Shown: one piece after another, positions 54,511-64,000 of the stretch
Position numbering within the stretch: the first letter of the stretch is position 1
Layout: every line of letters begins with the position of its first letter
NCBI RefSeq assembly: GCF_900088535.1
Contig: NZ_LT578417.1
Span: 558,001 to 622,000 of the forward strand
From: Cyanobium sp. NIES-981
Lineage (GTDB): Bacteria; Cyanobacteriota; Cyanobacteriia; PCC-6307; Cyanobiaceae
Direction of reading: 5' to 3'
Length of the DNA: 64,000 bases
The notes under the pieces: generated by a model
What the model was told of the DNA's origin: nothing
The model's input: only the letters and a program-made list of their open reading frames with translations
Database searches by the model: none
Position numbers and translations under genes: made by a program

Positions 54511-55350
54511 TCAGGCAGCTTCCTGGGTGGGGCGCACCGGCTGCACAGGGAAGGGAAGGGCCGAGGCCTCACGCGCGCTCAGCCGCCGGCTCCAGGCACC
54601 GGGCACCGGATCGTTCCAGCGGAAGCCGGCCTGTTTGGCCTTGTGCCGTTCGGCATAGGAGAGCTGGGCTCGAAACAGCTGGCGCGGTTCGCGGGCGGCG
54701 ACCAGCAAGGCCTCCAGTTGCCGGCAGCGCTGCAGCACCTGGGCCAGGTAGATGCAGTCGGTGAGGGCCCGGTGGGCCGCCCAGACGGGCACGCCGTAGG
54801 CCAGGGCCAGGTCCCGGACGGAGGGATTGGGCCTCAACCCGCGCTCCGGCGGCCAGCGGATGTCCTCCATCGAGCAGATCCACGGAGCCGCCAGGGCGGG
54901 GAGCTCCCCGCGACCGAACCACTGCCGGTCGAAGGCCGCGTTGTGGGCCAGCACCGCGTCGGCCGAGGCCGCCATCGCCTCGAAGCAGCACAGACCCTGG
55001 CGCCAGGGCTGGGGCAGGCGGGTGGTGGCGGCGGCGATGCCGTTGATCGCCTCGGCCGGATTGTCCCGCACCGGCAGGAGAAAGGAGACCTGGCTGAGAA
55101 CGGCACGACTCCGCACATGGAACAGGATCGCCCCCACCTCCAGGCAGTGGTCGCGCTCGGGATCGAGGCCCGTGGTCTCGGTGTCCACGATCAGCAGCGT
55201 GCCCGGCGAACCATCGGGTTGCTCAGCGGCCGCTTCCACCCCAGGGGGGGGCGTGGGGGAAGGCTGGGGGGAGGGTGTGGGAGCCAGGAGGCCACTCAGC
55301 AGATCCTGCTGCTGCCATGGGCCGCTCGGCTGGGCAGGGGTGCCACTCAT
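54511..55350 (-). CDS. DEDDh 3'-5' exonuclease (DnaQ/RNase T superfamily)
   Basis: 279 residues from ATG 55350. Proline-rich N-terminal 50 residues, then LLIVDTETTGLDPERDHCLE (Asp, Glu), VLAHNAAFDRQWFGRG (Asp) and VWAAHRALTDCIYLAQVL (His, Asp), the complete DEDDh set. The C-terminal 70 residues have a separate segment with FRAQLSYAERHKAKQAGFRW. It is a stand-alone proofreading-like or RNA-processing exonuclease; the substrate is not evident. Confidence 0.9.
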   Translation of the reverse strand: MSGTPAQPSGPWQQQDLLSGLLAPTPSPQPSPTPPPGVEAAAEQPDGSPGTLLIVDTETTGLDPERDHCLEVGAILFHVRSRAVLSQVSFLLPVRDNPAEAINGIAAATTRLPQPWRQGLCCFEAMAASADAVLAHNAAFDRQWFGRGELPALAAPWICSMEDIRWPPERGLRPNPSVRDLALAYGVPVWAAHRALTDCIYLAQVLQRCRQLEALLVAAREPRQLFRAQLSYAERHKAKQAGFRWNDPVPGAWSRRLSAREASALPFPVQPVRPTQEAA

Positions 55351-55442
55351 GGACGGGACGGGGGCTCACCCCATCGTCCCAGCCACGGCAACCGGCAGCA
55401 CGGTCCCACTGCCTAGGGTTCAGGCACTCACCCGCCAACCGC

Positions 55443-55901
55443 ATGGCTCTTGCCGTGGGCGATCGCGCCCCCCTGATCGCTCTGACCGACCAGAGCGGCA
55501 CCGAACGCCGCAGCGACCAGCTCGGCGGCAGGGCCCTTGTGCTCTTCTTCTACCCCAAGGACGACACGCCGGGCTGCACCATGGAGGCCTGTGCCTTCCG
55601 GGACAGCTTCTCCGACCTCCAGGCCCTCGGAGCCGAGGTGTGGGGCGTGAGCGGCGACGATGCCGCCAGCCACCAGCGCTTCGCCCAACGTCACAATCTG
55701 CCCTACCCCCTGCTGGTGGACCGGGGCAATGGACTGCGCAAGGCCTTCGGAGTGCCGAGCGTGCTGGGGCTGCTGCCGGGGCGCGTCACCTATGTGATCG
55801 ACGGGGGTGGGGTGATCCGCCACGTGTTCAACAACCTGCTCGACGGCGCCGCCCACCGCCGCGAGGCCCTCGAAGCTCTGCGAGAGCTCCACGCCGCTTG
55901 A
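55443..55901 (+). CDS. Peroxiredoxin Q (Bcp-type)
   Basis: 152 residues from ATG 55443. Thioredoxin-fold peroxidase: LFFYPKDDTPGCTMEACAFR has the peroxidatic Cys in PGCT and the resolving Cys five residues on, the atypical two-Cys PrxQ arrangement. Then VWGVSGDDAASHQRFAQRHN and FNNLLDGAAHRREALEALRE. Reduces hydrogen and alkyl peroxides with thioredoxin; protects photosynthetic cells. Confidence 0.93.
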   Translation: MALAVGDRAPLIALTDQSGTERRSDQLGGRALVLFFYPKDDTPGCTMEACAFRDSFSDLQALGAEVWGVSGDDAASHQRFAQRHNLPYPLLVDRGNGLRKAFGVPSVLGLLPGRVTYVIDGGGVIRHVFNNLLDGAAHRREALEALRELHAA

Positions 55902-55911
55902 ACAGCCGGCG

Positions 55912-56649
55912 ATGACACGTTGGCGGCAACAGGGGGAGATCTGGACACTGGAGCCAGCGGCCTCGCCCGCTGGGTTGATCGAGTTCATCGGCGGCAGCTA
56001 CCTGGCCGCCACCCCGCAGCTGAGCTACCGGCGGTTCCTTGAGGCCCTGGCCGACCGCGGCTGGCGGGTGCACGCCTGGAGCTATGTGCCGGGCTTCGAC
56101 CATCAGGCCCAGGCCAACACCGCCTGGCGTCTGTTCCGGCAGTTGCGCGAGCAGGAGCCGGTGCCGCTGGGCCCACCCCGGCAACGCCAGCTGCGGCTGG
56201 GCCACAGCCTCGGCTGCAAGCTTCACCTGCTCGCCCCCGATGGCGGCCGCCGCTGCGACGGCCTGGTGGCCCTCAGCTTCAACAACTTCTCAGCGGAGCG
56301 CTCCGTACCGTTCCTGGCCGAACTGGGCCAGCAGTTCCGCTTCCGCAGCGAATTCAGTCCGTCGCCGGAGCAGACCCTGGCGCAGATCAGCCAGAGCTAC
56401 CGCCAGCCCCGCAACCTGCTGGTGCGGTTCAGCCGCGACGGCATCGACCAGAGCAGCCGGCTGGTCGGGGTGCTGCAGGCCCGCACGGACGATGCCTCCA
56501 CCCTGCTGGAGCTGCCCGGTGACCACCTCACCCCGGCCAGTGGAGCCCTGCGCAAGCAACTGCTCGGCGCCTGGGCCGACGATCCGGGCCGGCAGCGGCG
56601 CATGGAGCGGCTGGCGGACCAGATCACCGCCTGGGCCGAGCCCGCCTAG
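55912..56649 (+). CDS. DUF1350 alpha/beta-hydrolase-like protein
   Basis: 245 residues. LIEFIGGSYLAATPQLSYRR, then VHAWSYVPGFDHQAQANTAW and LRLGHSLGCKLHLLAPDGGR, the latter containing a G-x-S-x-G nucleophile elbow, and LLELPGDHLTPASG as a possible catalytic His. DUF1350 is conserved in cyanobacteria and plastids; substrate unknown. Follows prxQ by 10 bases. Confidence 0.85.
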   Translation: MTRWRQQGEIWTLEPAASPAGLIEFIGGSYLAATPQLSYRRFLEALADRGWRVHAWSYVPGFDHQAQANTAWRLFRQLREQEPVPLGPPRQRQLRLGHSLGCKLHLLAPDGGRRCDGLVALSFNNFSAERSVPFLAELGQQFRFRSEFSPSPEQTLAQISQSYRQPRNLLVRFSRDGIDQSSRLVGVLQARTDDASTLLELPGDHLTPASGALRKQLLGAWADDPGRQRRMERLADQITAWAEPA

Positions 56650-56709
56650 CGGCACGAACGTGCTGCGCACCTCTGTCCATCTCACCGCCGAACGGGAGCA
56701 GCCCAGTCC

Positions 56710-57336
56710 TCACTCCAGCGGCCTGGGACGCAACGGCCCGTGTTTGCTCTCGAAGGCCTTCACCATCTCCTCACTGCCAGAGCCCCAGCGGGCCACGCTC
56801 TTCATGGCGTCGGTGAAGGGCACATCGAGAGGATGCACCCGGCTGGCATCCACGATGAACACCGCCCCGGCGAAGGGGGTGGGGATCGAGGGCACGAACA
56901 CCGTGAAGCGGCCATCCGCGAATTCCTCGATGATGAACGCGGGCAGCAGACCCTCATCACTCTCGAAGAAGGCCGGCTTCCACACGTTCTCTTCGCTGGT
57001 GCCCAGCAGCTGCTGGAAGAGGCTGCGAAACAGGGAATAGCCGGGGATGCGGTCATACAGACGGCGCTCCAACCGCTGGTGCAGCAGCTGTCCGGCCGGA
57101 GTGGCCACCACAAAGCCCACCAGCAGGCAGATCGCGGCCAGCAACAGCAGCGAGAGCACCTTCTGCACCGGCAGGGAATCGGGCACCACCAGGGCCACCG
57201 GCTGCACCAGCCCGCCGACCGCCTTCATCGCCTTCACCACCAGCAGAAAGCTGAGATAGGCGGGCACCACGATCAGCAGACCCCGGAAGAACGTGGCCAG
57301 CAGAGAGTCCTCCAGCCGCCGCACCCGGTGGCCCAT
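56710..57336 (-). CDS. DUF502 membrane protein
   Basis: 208 residues from ATG 57336 (GTG 57345 in frame). SLLATFFRGLLIVVPAYLSF and KVLSLLLLAAICLLVGFVVA are two membrane helices; the soluble part has YDRIPGYSLFRSLFQQLLGT and PSIPTPFAGAVFIVDASRVH, DUF502 signatures. The family has plant relatives (LCV/COV) involved in vesicle or vascular patterning; bacterial role unknown. It starts 5 bases after the acs stop. Confidence 0.88.
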   Translation of the reverse strand: MGHRVRRLEDSLLATFFRGLLIVVPAYLSFLLVVKAMKAVGGLVQPVALVVPDSLPVQKVLSLLLLAAICLLVGFVVATPAGQLLHQRLERRLYDRIPGYSLFRSLFQQLLGTSEENVWKPAFFESDEGLLPAFIIEEFADGRFTVFVPSIPTPFAGAVFIVDASRVHPLDVPFTDAMKSVARWGSGSEEMVKAFESKHGPLRPRPLE

Positions 57337-57341
57337 GGGCC

Positions 57342-59315
<1,974 letters not shown>

Positions 59316-59426
59316 GGCTGAAGCAGCTGCCTCATTGTGGAGCGCCGGGCGGGCCTGGCCCCCCGGGGGCGCCGCGGCGGAGACCTCACGACACACTGGA
59401 ACGGCAGCAGCGGCCGGCAGCACCAC

Positions 59427-59897
59427 ATGGAAGGGGCGCGCATCCAGGGCCACGGGGCTCCTCTCGCCAGCGCCCAAGGCGTCGCCTACTCCACCCGCCA
59501 CAACCGTCCCGTGGCCGGCCGCGACTGGGGCTTCTGGTATTTCCAGACCAGCAAGAAGGTCTGGTTCCCGGTCCAGCGTGGCGGCGTGCAGGAGCTGATC
59601 CCCGTGTTCACCTACGACGGCCGGCCGATCCTGCACCACAGTGAGCGGCGCAGCTCCTGGACCCGCTCCCATCCCGCCTACGCCGGCAGAACCCCAGTGA
59701 GCTGGGGCCACTTCCTGGGCACCGACTTTTCGAATGGGCCTGGTGGCACACAGCTCTATCTCAAGCTCTGGACCCGCTGGACCTGGCTCCATCCGGAAGC
59801 CTGCGGCCACCCGGAGCGGTTCAGGGTCGACTTCTTCGCCGCCGTCCCCAACAGTGCTTCAGCTGGCGAGGTTCCAGCGATGATGGATCCGCTGTGA
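59427..59897 (+). CDS. Aromatic-rich hypothetical protein
   Basis: 156 residues from ATG 59427 (an ATG at 59337 is in frame). Many Trp/Tyr/Phe/His: [80 protein letters not shown]. No signal peptide or helix pattern. I recognise no family; overlap of its stop with the HAD start (GTGA) supports real expression. Confidence 0.6.
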   Translation: MEGARIQGHGAPLASAQGVAYSTRHNRPVAGRDWGFWYFQTSKKVWFPVQRGGVQELIPVFTYDGRPILHHSERRSSWTRSHPAYAGRTPVSWGHFLGTDFSNGPGGTQLYLKLWTRWTWLHPEACGHPERFRVDFFAAVPNSASAGEVPAMMDPL

Positions 59898-60541
59898 CAA
59901 TCCAACGCCCCGCCGCCTGCCTGTTCGACCTTGACGGGCTCCTGCTCGACACCGAACCCCTGCAGGGGCAGGCCTGGCGGGAGGCGGCCCGGCACTTCGG
60001 TGCCGACCTGAATGATGGGCAGCTGCGGCGGCTGCGCGGACGGCGGCGGCTGGACTGTGCCGACGAGGTGCGCCGGCTGCTGCCCGCCGGGATCAGTGCG
60101 GAGGAGCTGCTGGCCGTGCGTGAGCCGATCGCGGCCCGGTTGCTGCCCCACGCCCGGGCCATGCCAGGAGCGCAGGAGCTGGTGCAACGCTGCCGTGAGC
60201 TGGCCATCCCGACGGCGCTGGCCACCAGCAGCGCCGCTGCGGCCGTGAACGTGAAGGCTGCCCCCCACCCCTGGCTTGAGCTGATCACGCTGCGGGTGAT
60301 GGGGGATGACCCGGACCTGAGGCAGGGCAAGCCAGCGCCGGACATCTTTCGGATCGCCCTGGAGCGGCTCGGCGTGGCCGCCGCCGCAACCTGGGCGTTT
60401 GAAGACTCCGTGGCGGGCAGCCAGGCCGCCACCTCTGCAGGCTGCCGGGTGTACGTGCTGGCTCCACCGGATGCGGATCGGAACGCCTATCCGGCCGGTG
60501 TGGTCTGGCTGGAGTCGTTGCGGGACGTGAAGTTCCCCTGA
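59894..60541 (+). CDS. HAD-superfamily phosphatase
   Basis: 215 residues from GTG 59894, coupled to the previous gene. Motif I FDLDGLLLDTEPLQG, motif II ALATSSAAAAVNVKAA, motif III Lys in RQGKPAPDIFRIALERLGVA, motif IV WAFEDSVAGSQAATSAGC. Cap type 1 as in phosphoglycolate phosphatase or sugar-phosphatase relatives. The substrate is not determinable from sequence. Confidence 0.9.
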   Translation: MTIQRPAACLFDLDGLLLDTEPLQGQAWREAARHFGADLNDGQLRRLRGRRRLDCADEVRRLLPAGISAEELLAVREPIAARLLPHARAMPGAQELVQRCRELAIPTALATSSAAAAVNVKAAPHPWLELITLRVMGDDPDLRQGKPAPDIFRIALERLGVAAAATWAFEDSVAGSQAATSAGCRVYVLAPPDADRNAYPAGVVWLESLRDVKFP

Positions 60542-60577
60542 GCCGACGCTGGCCCCGGGGTTCAGGTCAGTGGCGCG

Positions 60578-61549
60578 TCAGTAGAGACGGCTGAGCACGA
60601 AGTCCGGCAGGGCCCTGAGCGCACTGCGGGGCTCGGAGGGCTGCAGCCACTCCAGGGCTTCGGCGGCTTCCCGGGAGAACTGTTCGGCCAGCGCCCGCGA
60701 ACGGGGGATGGCCTCGCAGCCGCGCACCAGCTCGAGGGCCTGTTCGAGATCGCCCTCCTCGGAGAATTCCCGCTCGATCAGGCCGGCCAGGGCCGGTCGC
60801 TCCTGCAGGGCGAACAGGGCGGGAGCGGTGAGGTAGCCGGAGGCCAGATCACTGGCGGCCGGCTTGCCGAGCTGCTGGTCGCTGCCGGTGAAGTCGAGGA
60901 TGTCATCCACCACCTGGAAGGCCAGGCCCAGCTGGCGGCCGAAGCGGTAGAGGTCATCGAGCCTTGAGGCCGCCAGGCCAGAAAGAACGCCGGCGGCACG
61001 GGCACTGTTGGCGATCAGGGAGGCGGTCTTGCAGTAGCTCTTCTCGAGGTAGGTCTCGAAGCTCTGGGTGGTGTCGTAGCGGAACAGCCCCTGCTTCACC
61101 TCGCCGTCGGCCAGATCCATGATCACGCGGCTGAGCAGCTTCACCACATCGAGGTCATCGAGGTTGGCGAGGTGCCAGCTGGCCTGGGCGAAGAGGAAAT
61201 CGCCGGCAAGAACGGCCACCCGGTGATTGAAACGGCTGTGCACGGTGTCGACCCCGCGCCGGGTGGCGGCCTCGTCCACCACGTCGTCGTGCACCAGCGA
61301 GGCGGTGTGGATCATCTCGGTGATCTCGGCCAGGCGGCGATGCCGCGGGGTGAGTTCCCCGTCCGGGGCCACCGCCCGGGAGAGCAGCAGCACGATGCCG
61401 GGCCTCAGCCGCTTGCCACCGGCGGCGAAGAGGTGCTCGGCGGCGGCCTGGAGGATGGGATGGCCCGCTCCGATCAGGCTGCGCAGGTCGGCCAGCAGGG
61501 TATCGAGATCCGCCTCGACCGGATTGAGCAGCTCTGCAACCGTTGCCAC
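60578..61549 (-). CDS. All-trans polyprenyl (solanesyl-type) diphosphate synthase
   Basis: 323 residues from GTG 61549. GGKRLRPGIVLLLSRAVAPD, first Asp-rich motif HTASLVHDDVVDEAATRRGV, second LGLAFQVVDDILDFTGSDQQ. In cyanobacteria this chain-elongating enzyme makes the C45 tail of plastoquinone. Lies 23 bases after murI on the same strand. Symbol in databases is sds or preA; chain length is inferred. Confidence 0.92.
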   Translation of the reverse strand: MATVAELLNPVEADLDTLLADLRSLIGAGHPILQAAAEHLFAAGGKRLRPGIVLLLSRAVAPDGELTPRHRRLAEITEMIHTASLVHDDVVDEAATRRGVDTVHSRFNHRVAVLAGDFLFAQASWHLANLDDLDVVKLLSRVIMDLADGEVKQGLFRYDTTQSFETYLEKSYCKTASLIANSARAAGVLSGLAASRLDDLYRFGRQLGLAFQVVDDILDFTGSDQQLGKPAASDLASGYLTAPALFALQERPALAGLIEREFSEEGDLEQALELVRGCEAIPRSRALAEQFSREAAEALEWLQPSEPRSALRALPDFVLSRLY

Positions 61550-61572
61550 AACACCTCCGTCGTGGCTTGATC

Positions 61573-62397
61573 CTAGAAGGCTCCAGCGGTGGACCGCAGG
61601 TCGACGCGCTCGACGCTGGGGCGGTGGCCCAGCCAGTCTTCGGCTCCGGTGGCGAAGGTGTCCGGACAGCCGGTGACGCAGAGCCGGGAGCGCTGGACGG
61701 CCGGCACGACCGACTCCCCCTGGCGCTCCACCTCCGGGGCTTCGCCGAGGCTGCCGAGCAGGGGGCCCAGACGTTCGGCCGCAGCCTCGGCCGGATCCAC
61801 CAGCTGAACGCCCGCGGGCAACAGCTCGGTGAGCAGGGGGCGCAACAGGGGGTAGTGGGTGCAGCCGAGCACCACCGTGTCCACATCGGCCGCCAGCAGT
61901 GGCTCGAGGTAGGCGACGGCAGCCCGGCGCAGCTCGGGTGAAAAGCGGTGGCCGGCTTCGATCAAGGGCACGAACTCCGGGCAGCCCACCTCCACCACCA
62001 GGGCGTCCGGGCGGCTGGCATGGATCGCCCGGCGGTAGGCGCCGCTGCCCGCCGTGGCGGGGGTGGCCAGCACACCCACCCGGTCGCTGCTGATCACGCT
62101 GGCCACGCTGTCGATCAGGCCGAGCACGGGCACGCCCGCCTCGGCCACGGCCACATCGAGGGCCAGGGCATTGGAGGTGTTGCAGGCCATCAGCAGCACG
62201 CCCACCCTCTGGCGGCGCAACCACTGCACCACCTCCGCCGCGATGGTGCGGATCTCCTCGGCGCTGCGGGTGCCGTAGGGCACCCGCGCCGTGTCCCCCA
62301 GGTAGAGGCAGGGGGAGTGGGGATAGAGCTGGTTCACCCTGCGCAGCACGGTGAGGCCGCCAAGACCGCTGTCGAACAGCCCGAGAAGCAGCGCCAT
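61573..62397 (-). CDS. murI: Glutamate racemase
   Basis: 274 residues from ATG 62397, which shares a base with the amidase stop (TGATG). LGLFDSGLGGLTVLRRVNQL, VLLMACNTSNALALDVAVAE with Cys1 in ACNT, and DTVVLGCTHYPLLRPLLTEL with Cys2 in GCTHYP, the cofactor-free racemase site. Supplies D-glutamate for peptidoglycan. Coupled to the amidase gene before it. Confidence 0.95.
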   Translation of the reverse strand: MALLLGLFDSGLGGLTVLRRVNQLYPHSPCLYLGDTARVPYGTRSAEEIRTIAAEVVQWLRRQRVGVLLMACNTSNALALDVAVAEAGVPVLGLIDSVASVISSDRVGVLATPATAGSGAYRRAIHASRPDALVVEVGCPEFVPLIEAGHRFSPELRRAAVAYLEPLLAADVDTVVLGCTHYPLLRPLLTELLPAGVQLVDPAEAAAERLGPLLGSLGEAPEVERQGESVVPAVQRSRLCVTGCPDTFATGAEDWLGHRPSVERVDLRSTAGAF

Positions 62398-63473
62398 CAG
62401 CGTCCTCCGAGGTACTGGAGGATGCCCGTGGCCAGGGCCAGGGCCAGCCGGCGGCGGTGGGCGGGGTCCGCCAGCCGGGGCGCGTCGAGGGCACCGGTGA
62501 CGAAGCCCATCTCCACCAGGGCGGAGGGCATCACGGTGCGGCGGATCACGAAGAAGCGCCCCTGCTTCACCCCCCGGTTCGGCGAGCCGGGGGACACGGC
62601 CAGCATCTGGCCCTGCAGGGAGTCGGCCAGACGGCGGGAGTAACCGCTGGAGAAGTAGAAGGTCTCGATCCCATTCACGTCGGGACGCGCCATGCTCAGG
62701 GCGTTGGCGTGGACGCTCACGAACACGTCGGCACCGACGCGGTTCGCCAGGGACACCCGGGGCGGGAGGTCGACGTCCACCTCCGAGGTGCGGGTCATCA
62801 CCACGGTCACGCCGCGGGCCTGGAGGAGCCGCGCCACCTGCAGCGACACATCGAGCACCACGTCGGTCTCCCGCAGGCCGCGGATGCCCACGGCCCCGGG
62901 ATCCGGGCCTCCATGACCGGGGTCGATCACCACCTTGAACCGACCCCGTGGCACCACCGGCAGCCCATCGGCCGAGAGGGGGGTGCTGGCGGTGGGGAAA
63001 CTGGCCACCGGGTAGGAGGCCACGGCAGTGCCCTCGATGTCGCCCTCGCCGAGGCCCAGCAGCACCGCCCGGCTGAGGCCCTTGAACTCCAGCTTCCAGC
63101 GGTCGGGGGAGGTGCCCACCAGGCGCAGGTCGGCGGGGTCGAGGTCGGTGCCCGGCCGGAACTCCACCACGATCCGGGTGGAGGTGGGGGTGGGCTTGCC
63201 GATCCGCACCTCCCGCACGTCGCCGCTGCCGCGGATGGAGCGGGCCCGGGAGGGGGCGCCCGGCAGGTCGACCCACACCCGCGGCCCCTGGATCCGGGAG
63301 CCGTCCTCGAAGAAGGCCTGCGGCCGCACATTGGGACTGGTGCGCAGCTCCAGCACCCCCTGGCGGGTGATGCGCCAGGCCGCCAGGCTCGAGGCCCAGG
63401 CCGGCAGGTCGGCCAGCAGCAGGGCCAGCACGAGCAGGCCGCGAATCACAGTCCAGGGATGCCTGCGGGTCAT
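62397..63473 (-). CDS. N-acetylmuramoyl-L-alanine amidase with AMIN domain
   Basis: 358 residues from ATG 63473. Signal peptide VIRGLLVLALLLADLPAWAS, AMIN targeting domain (about 30-130), then Amidase_3 from KVVIDPGHGGPDPGAVGIRG: zinc ligands His in DPGHGG, Glu in GLRETDVVL, His in VFVSVHANALSMA; catalytic Glu in SALVEMGFVTG. Cleaves septal peptidoglycan in the periplasm, AmiC-like. First of the amidase-murI-prenyl synthase run after the nitrilase gene. Confidence 0.94.
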   Translation of the reverse strand: MTRRHPWTVIRGLLVLALLLADLPAWASSLAAWRITRQGVLELRTSPNVRPQAFFEDGSRIQGPRVWVDLPGAPSRARSIRGSGDVREVRIGKPTPTSTRIVVEFRPGTDLDPADLRLVGTSPDRWKLEFKGLSRAVLLGLGEGDIEGTAVASYPVASFPTASTPLSADGLPVVPRGRFKVVIDPGHGGPDPGAVGIRGLRETDVVLDVSLQVARLLQARGVTVVMTRTSEVDVDLPPRVSLANRVGADVFVSVHANALSMARPDVNGIETFYFSSGYSRRLADSLQGQMLAVSPGSPNRGVKQGRFFVIRRTVMPSALVEMGFVTGALDAPRLADPAHRRRLALALATGILQYLGGR

Positions 63474-63495
63474 GGGCGGCCGGTGTGACGGGGGC

Positions 63496-64000
63496 TCAGA
63501 ACAGGGCAGGCCGGCGGTGCTGCAGGCTCGGCATCTGGGCCCGCACCCGCTCGCCGTGGCGTGGGTCGATCGGAGCGACGGCCAGGCCGGGGGCGTCGCC
63601 GGCGTCGGCCAGCACCGTGCCCCAGGGATCGATCACCAGCGCGTGGCCATGGCTCTGGCGACGGCCGTAGTGCAGCCCGGTCTGGGCCGGTGCCACCACA
63701 TAGGCGGTGTTTTCGATCGCCCGGGCCTGGAGCAGCACCTGCCAGTGGTCCTTGCCGGTGAAGGCCGTGAAGGCGGCCGGCACCATCAGCACATCGGCGC
63801 CGGCGGCGGCCAGGTGGCGGTAGAGCTCGGGGAAGCGGACGTCGTAGCAGATGGACAGGCCGATGCGGCCCAGACCCGGCACCGCCACCACCGGGGGCAG
63901 CTCCTCACCGGGGCGCACCGTGGCCGACTCCCGGTAGGTGTTGCCGTCGGGCAGATCCACATCGAAGAGATGGATCTTGTCGTAGCGGGCCAGCAGCTGC
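63496..64000 (-). CDS. Carbon-nitrogen hydrolase (nitrilase superfamily, Nit-like), partial
   Basis: The stop is at 63496 and the frame runs off the window end at 64000, so about 168 residues of the C-terminal part are seen. RYDKIHLFDVDLPDG includes the catalytic Lys, and LGRIGLSICYDVRFPELYRH the catalytic Cys, followed by PAAFTAFTGKDHWQVLLQAR and ALVIDPWGTVLADAGD. The pattern fits Nit1/Nit2-type deaminated-glutathione or omega-amidases. The N-terminal Glu is outside the window. Confidence 0.93.
   Translation of the reverse strand, partial: QLLARYDKIHLFDVDLPDGNTYRESATVRPGEELPPVVAVPGLGRIGLSICYDVRFPELYRHLAAAGADVLMVPAAFTAFTGKDHWQVLLQARAIENTAYVVAPAQTGLHYGRRQSHGHALVIDPWGTVLADAGDAPGLAVAPIDPRHGERVRAQMPSLQHRRPALF

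Noticed and set aside
60578-62494. A 638-residue frame joining the prenyl diphosphate synthase to an Arg/Gly-rich N-terminus
   Set aside because: The extra part is a shadow of murI in another frame. The synthase family starts at GTG 61549.

Overview
This is a strongly GC-rich window from a picocyanobacterium, most likely of the Cyanobium / Synechococcus subcluster 5.2 type. The evidence is a phycobilisome-core ApcF subunit, Psb28, GUN4, a PAM68-type assembly factor, type I glutamine synthetase with an NtcA-type promoter, many small cyanobacterial DUF proteins, and a continuous dnaE with no split intein. Coding density is very high. No stretch longer than about 210 bases lacks a gene, neighbours commonly overlap by 4 bases (ATGA or GTGA), and several convergent pairs overlap at their 3' ends. 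I see no insertion sequence, prophage, integrase, CRISPR array or rRNA operon, and one tRNA (Pro-GGG).

Layout. 1-5.7 kb: end of a penicillin-binding protein, a DUF697 GTPase, a PLP decarboxylase coupled to a small membrane protein, tadA, a photorespiratory aminotransferase and apcF. 5.8-13.8 kb: glnA behind an NtcA-type promoter, a PhyH-type oxygenase facing an FkbM methyltransferase, an RsbW-like HATPase, a GUN4-domain protein, psb28 and two tandem AI-2E-family permeases. 13.9-19.9 kb: a minus-strand run rsmA-ispE-DUF3082-31-aa membrane peptide-pdhB-secD-secF-small membrane protein. 20-24 kb: YraN, a pentapeptide-repeat protein, small secreted or unknown proteins and an E. coli-GapA-like GAPDH. 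24-29.2 kb: a type-B succinate dehydrogenase/fumarate reductase operon (sdhCAB) transcribed away from umuDC, with a perfect cyanobacterial LexA box between them.

29.3-42.3 kb: a multi-TM channel protein, dnaG, a DMT exporter, a lipoprotein, ruvA-rpsO-PAM68, dnaE and gatA. 42.4-48.1 kb: DUF1816, an RlmB/TrmH-family methyltransferase with long disordered ends, Mini-III RNase, a STAS anti-anti-sigma factor, carA, trpD and a DUF3288 protein, all on the minus strand. 48.2-54.4 kb: an ABC exporter, msrA, a CPA1 antiporter, three tiny coupled genes and tRNA-Pro. 54.5-64 kb: a DEDDh exonuclease, peroxiredoxin Q, DUF1350, DUF502, acetyl-CoA synthetase, a HAD phosphatase, and the minus-strand set nitrilase-amidase-murI-prenyl diphosphate synthase.

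Most of the window is core picocyanobacterial genome. The stretches that depart from that are the sdhCAB/umuDC divergon, the GapA-like GAPDH, the PhyH/FkbM pair, the PLP decarboxylase with its coupled membrane protein, several uncharacterised small membrane proteins, and two G-rich repeats able to form quadruplexes on the template strands of minus-strand genes. I did not find a clearly new multi-gene defence or mobile system and do not claim one.
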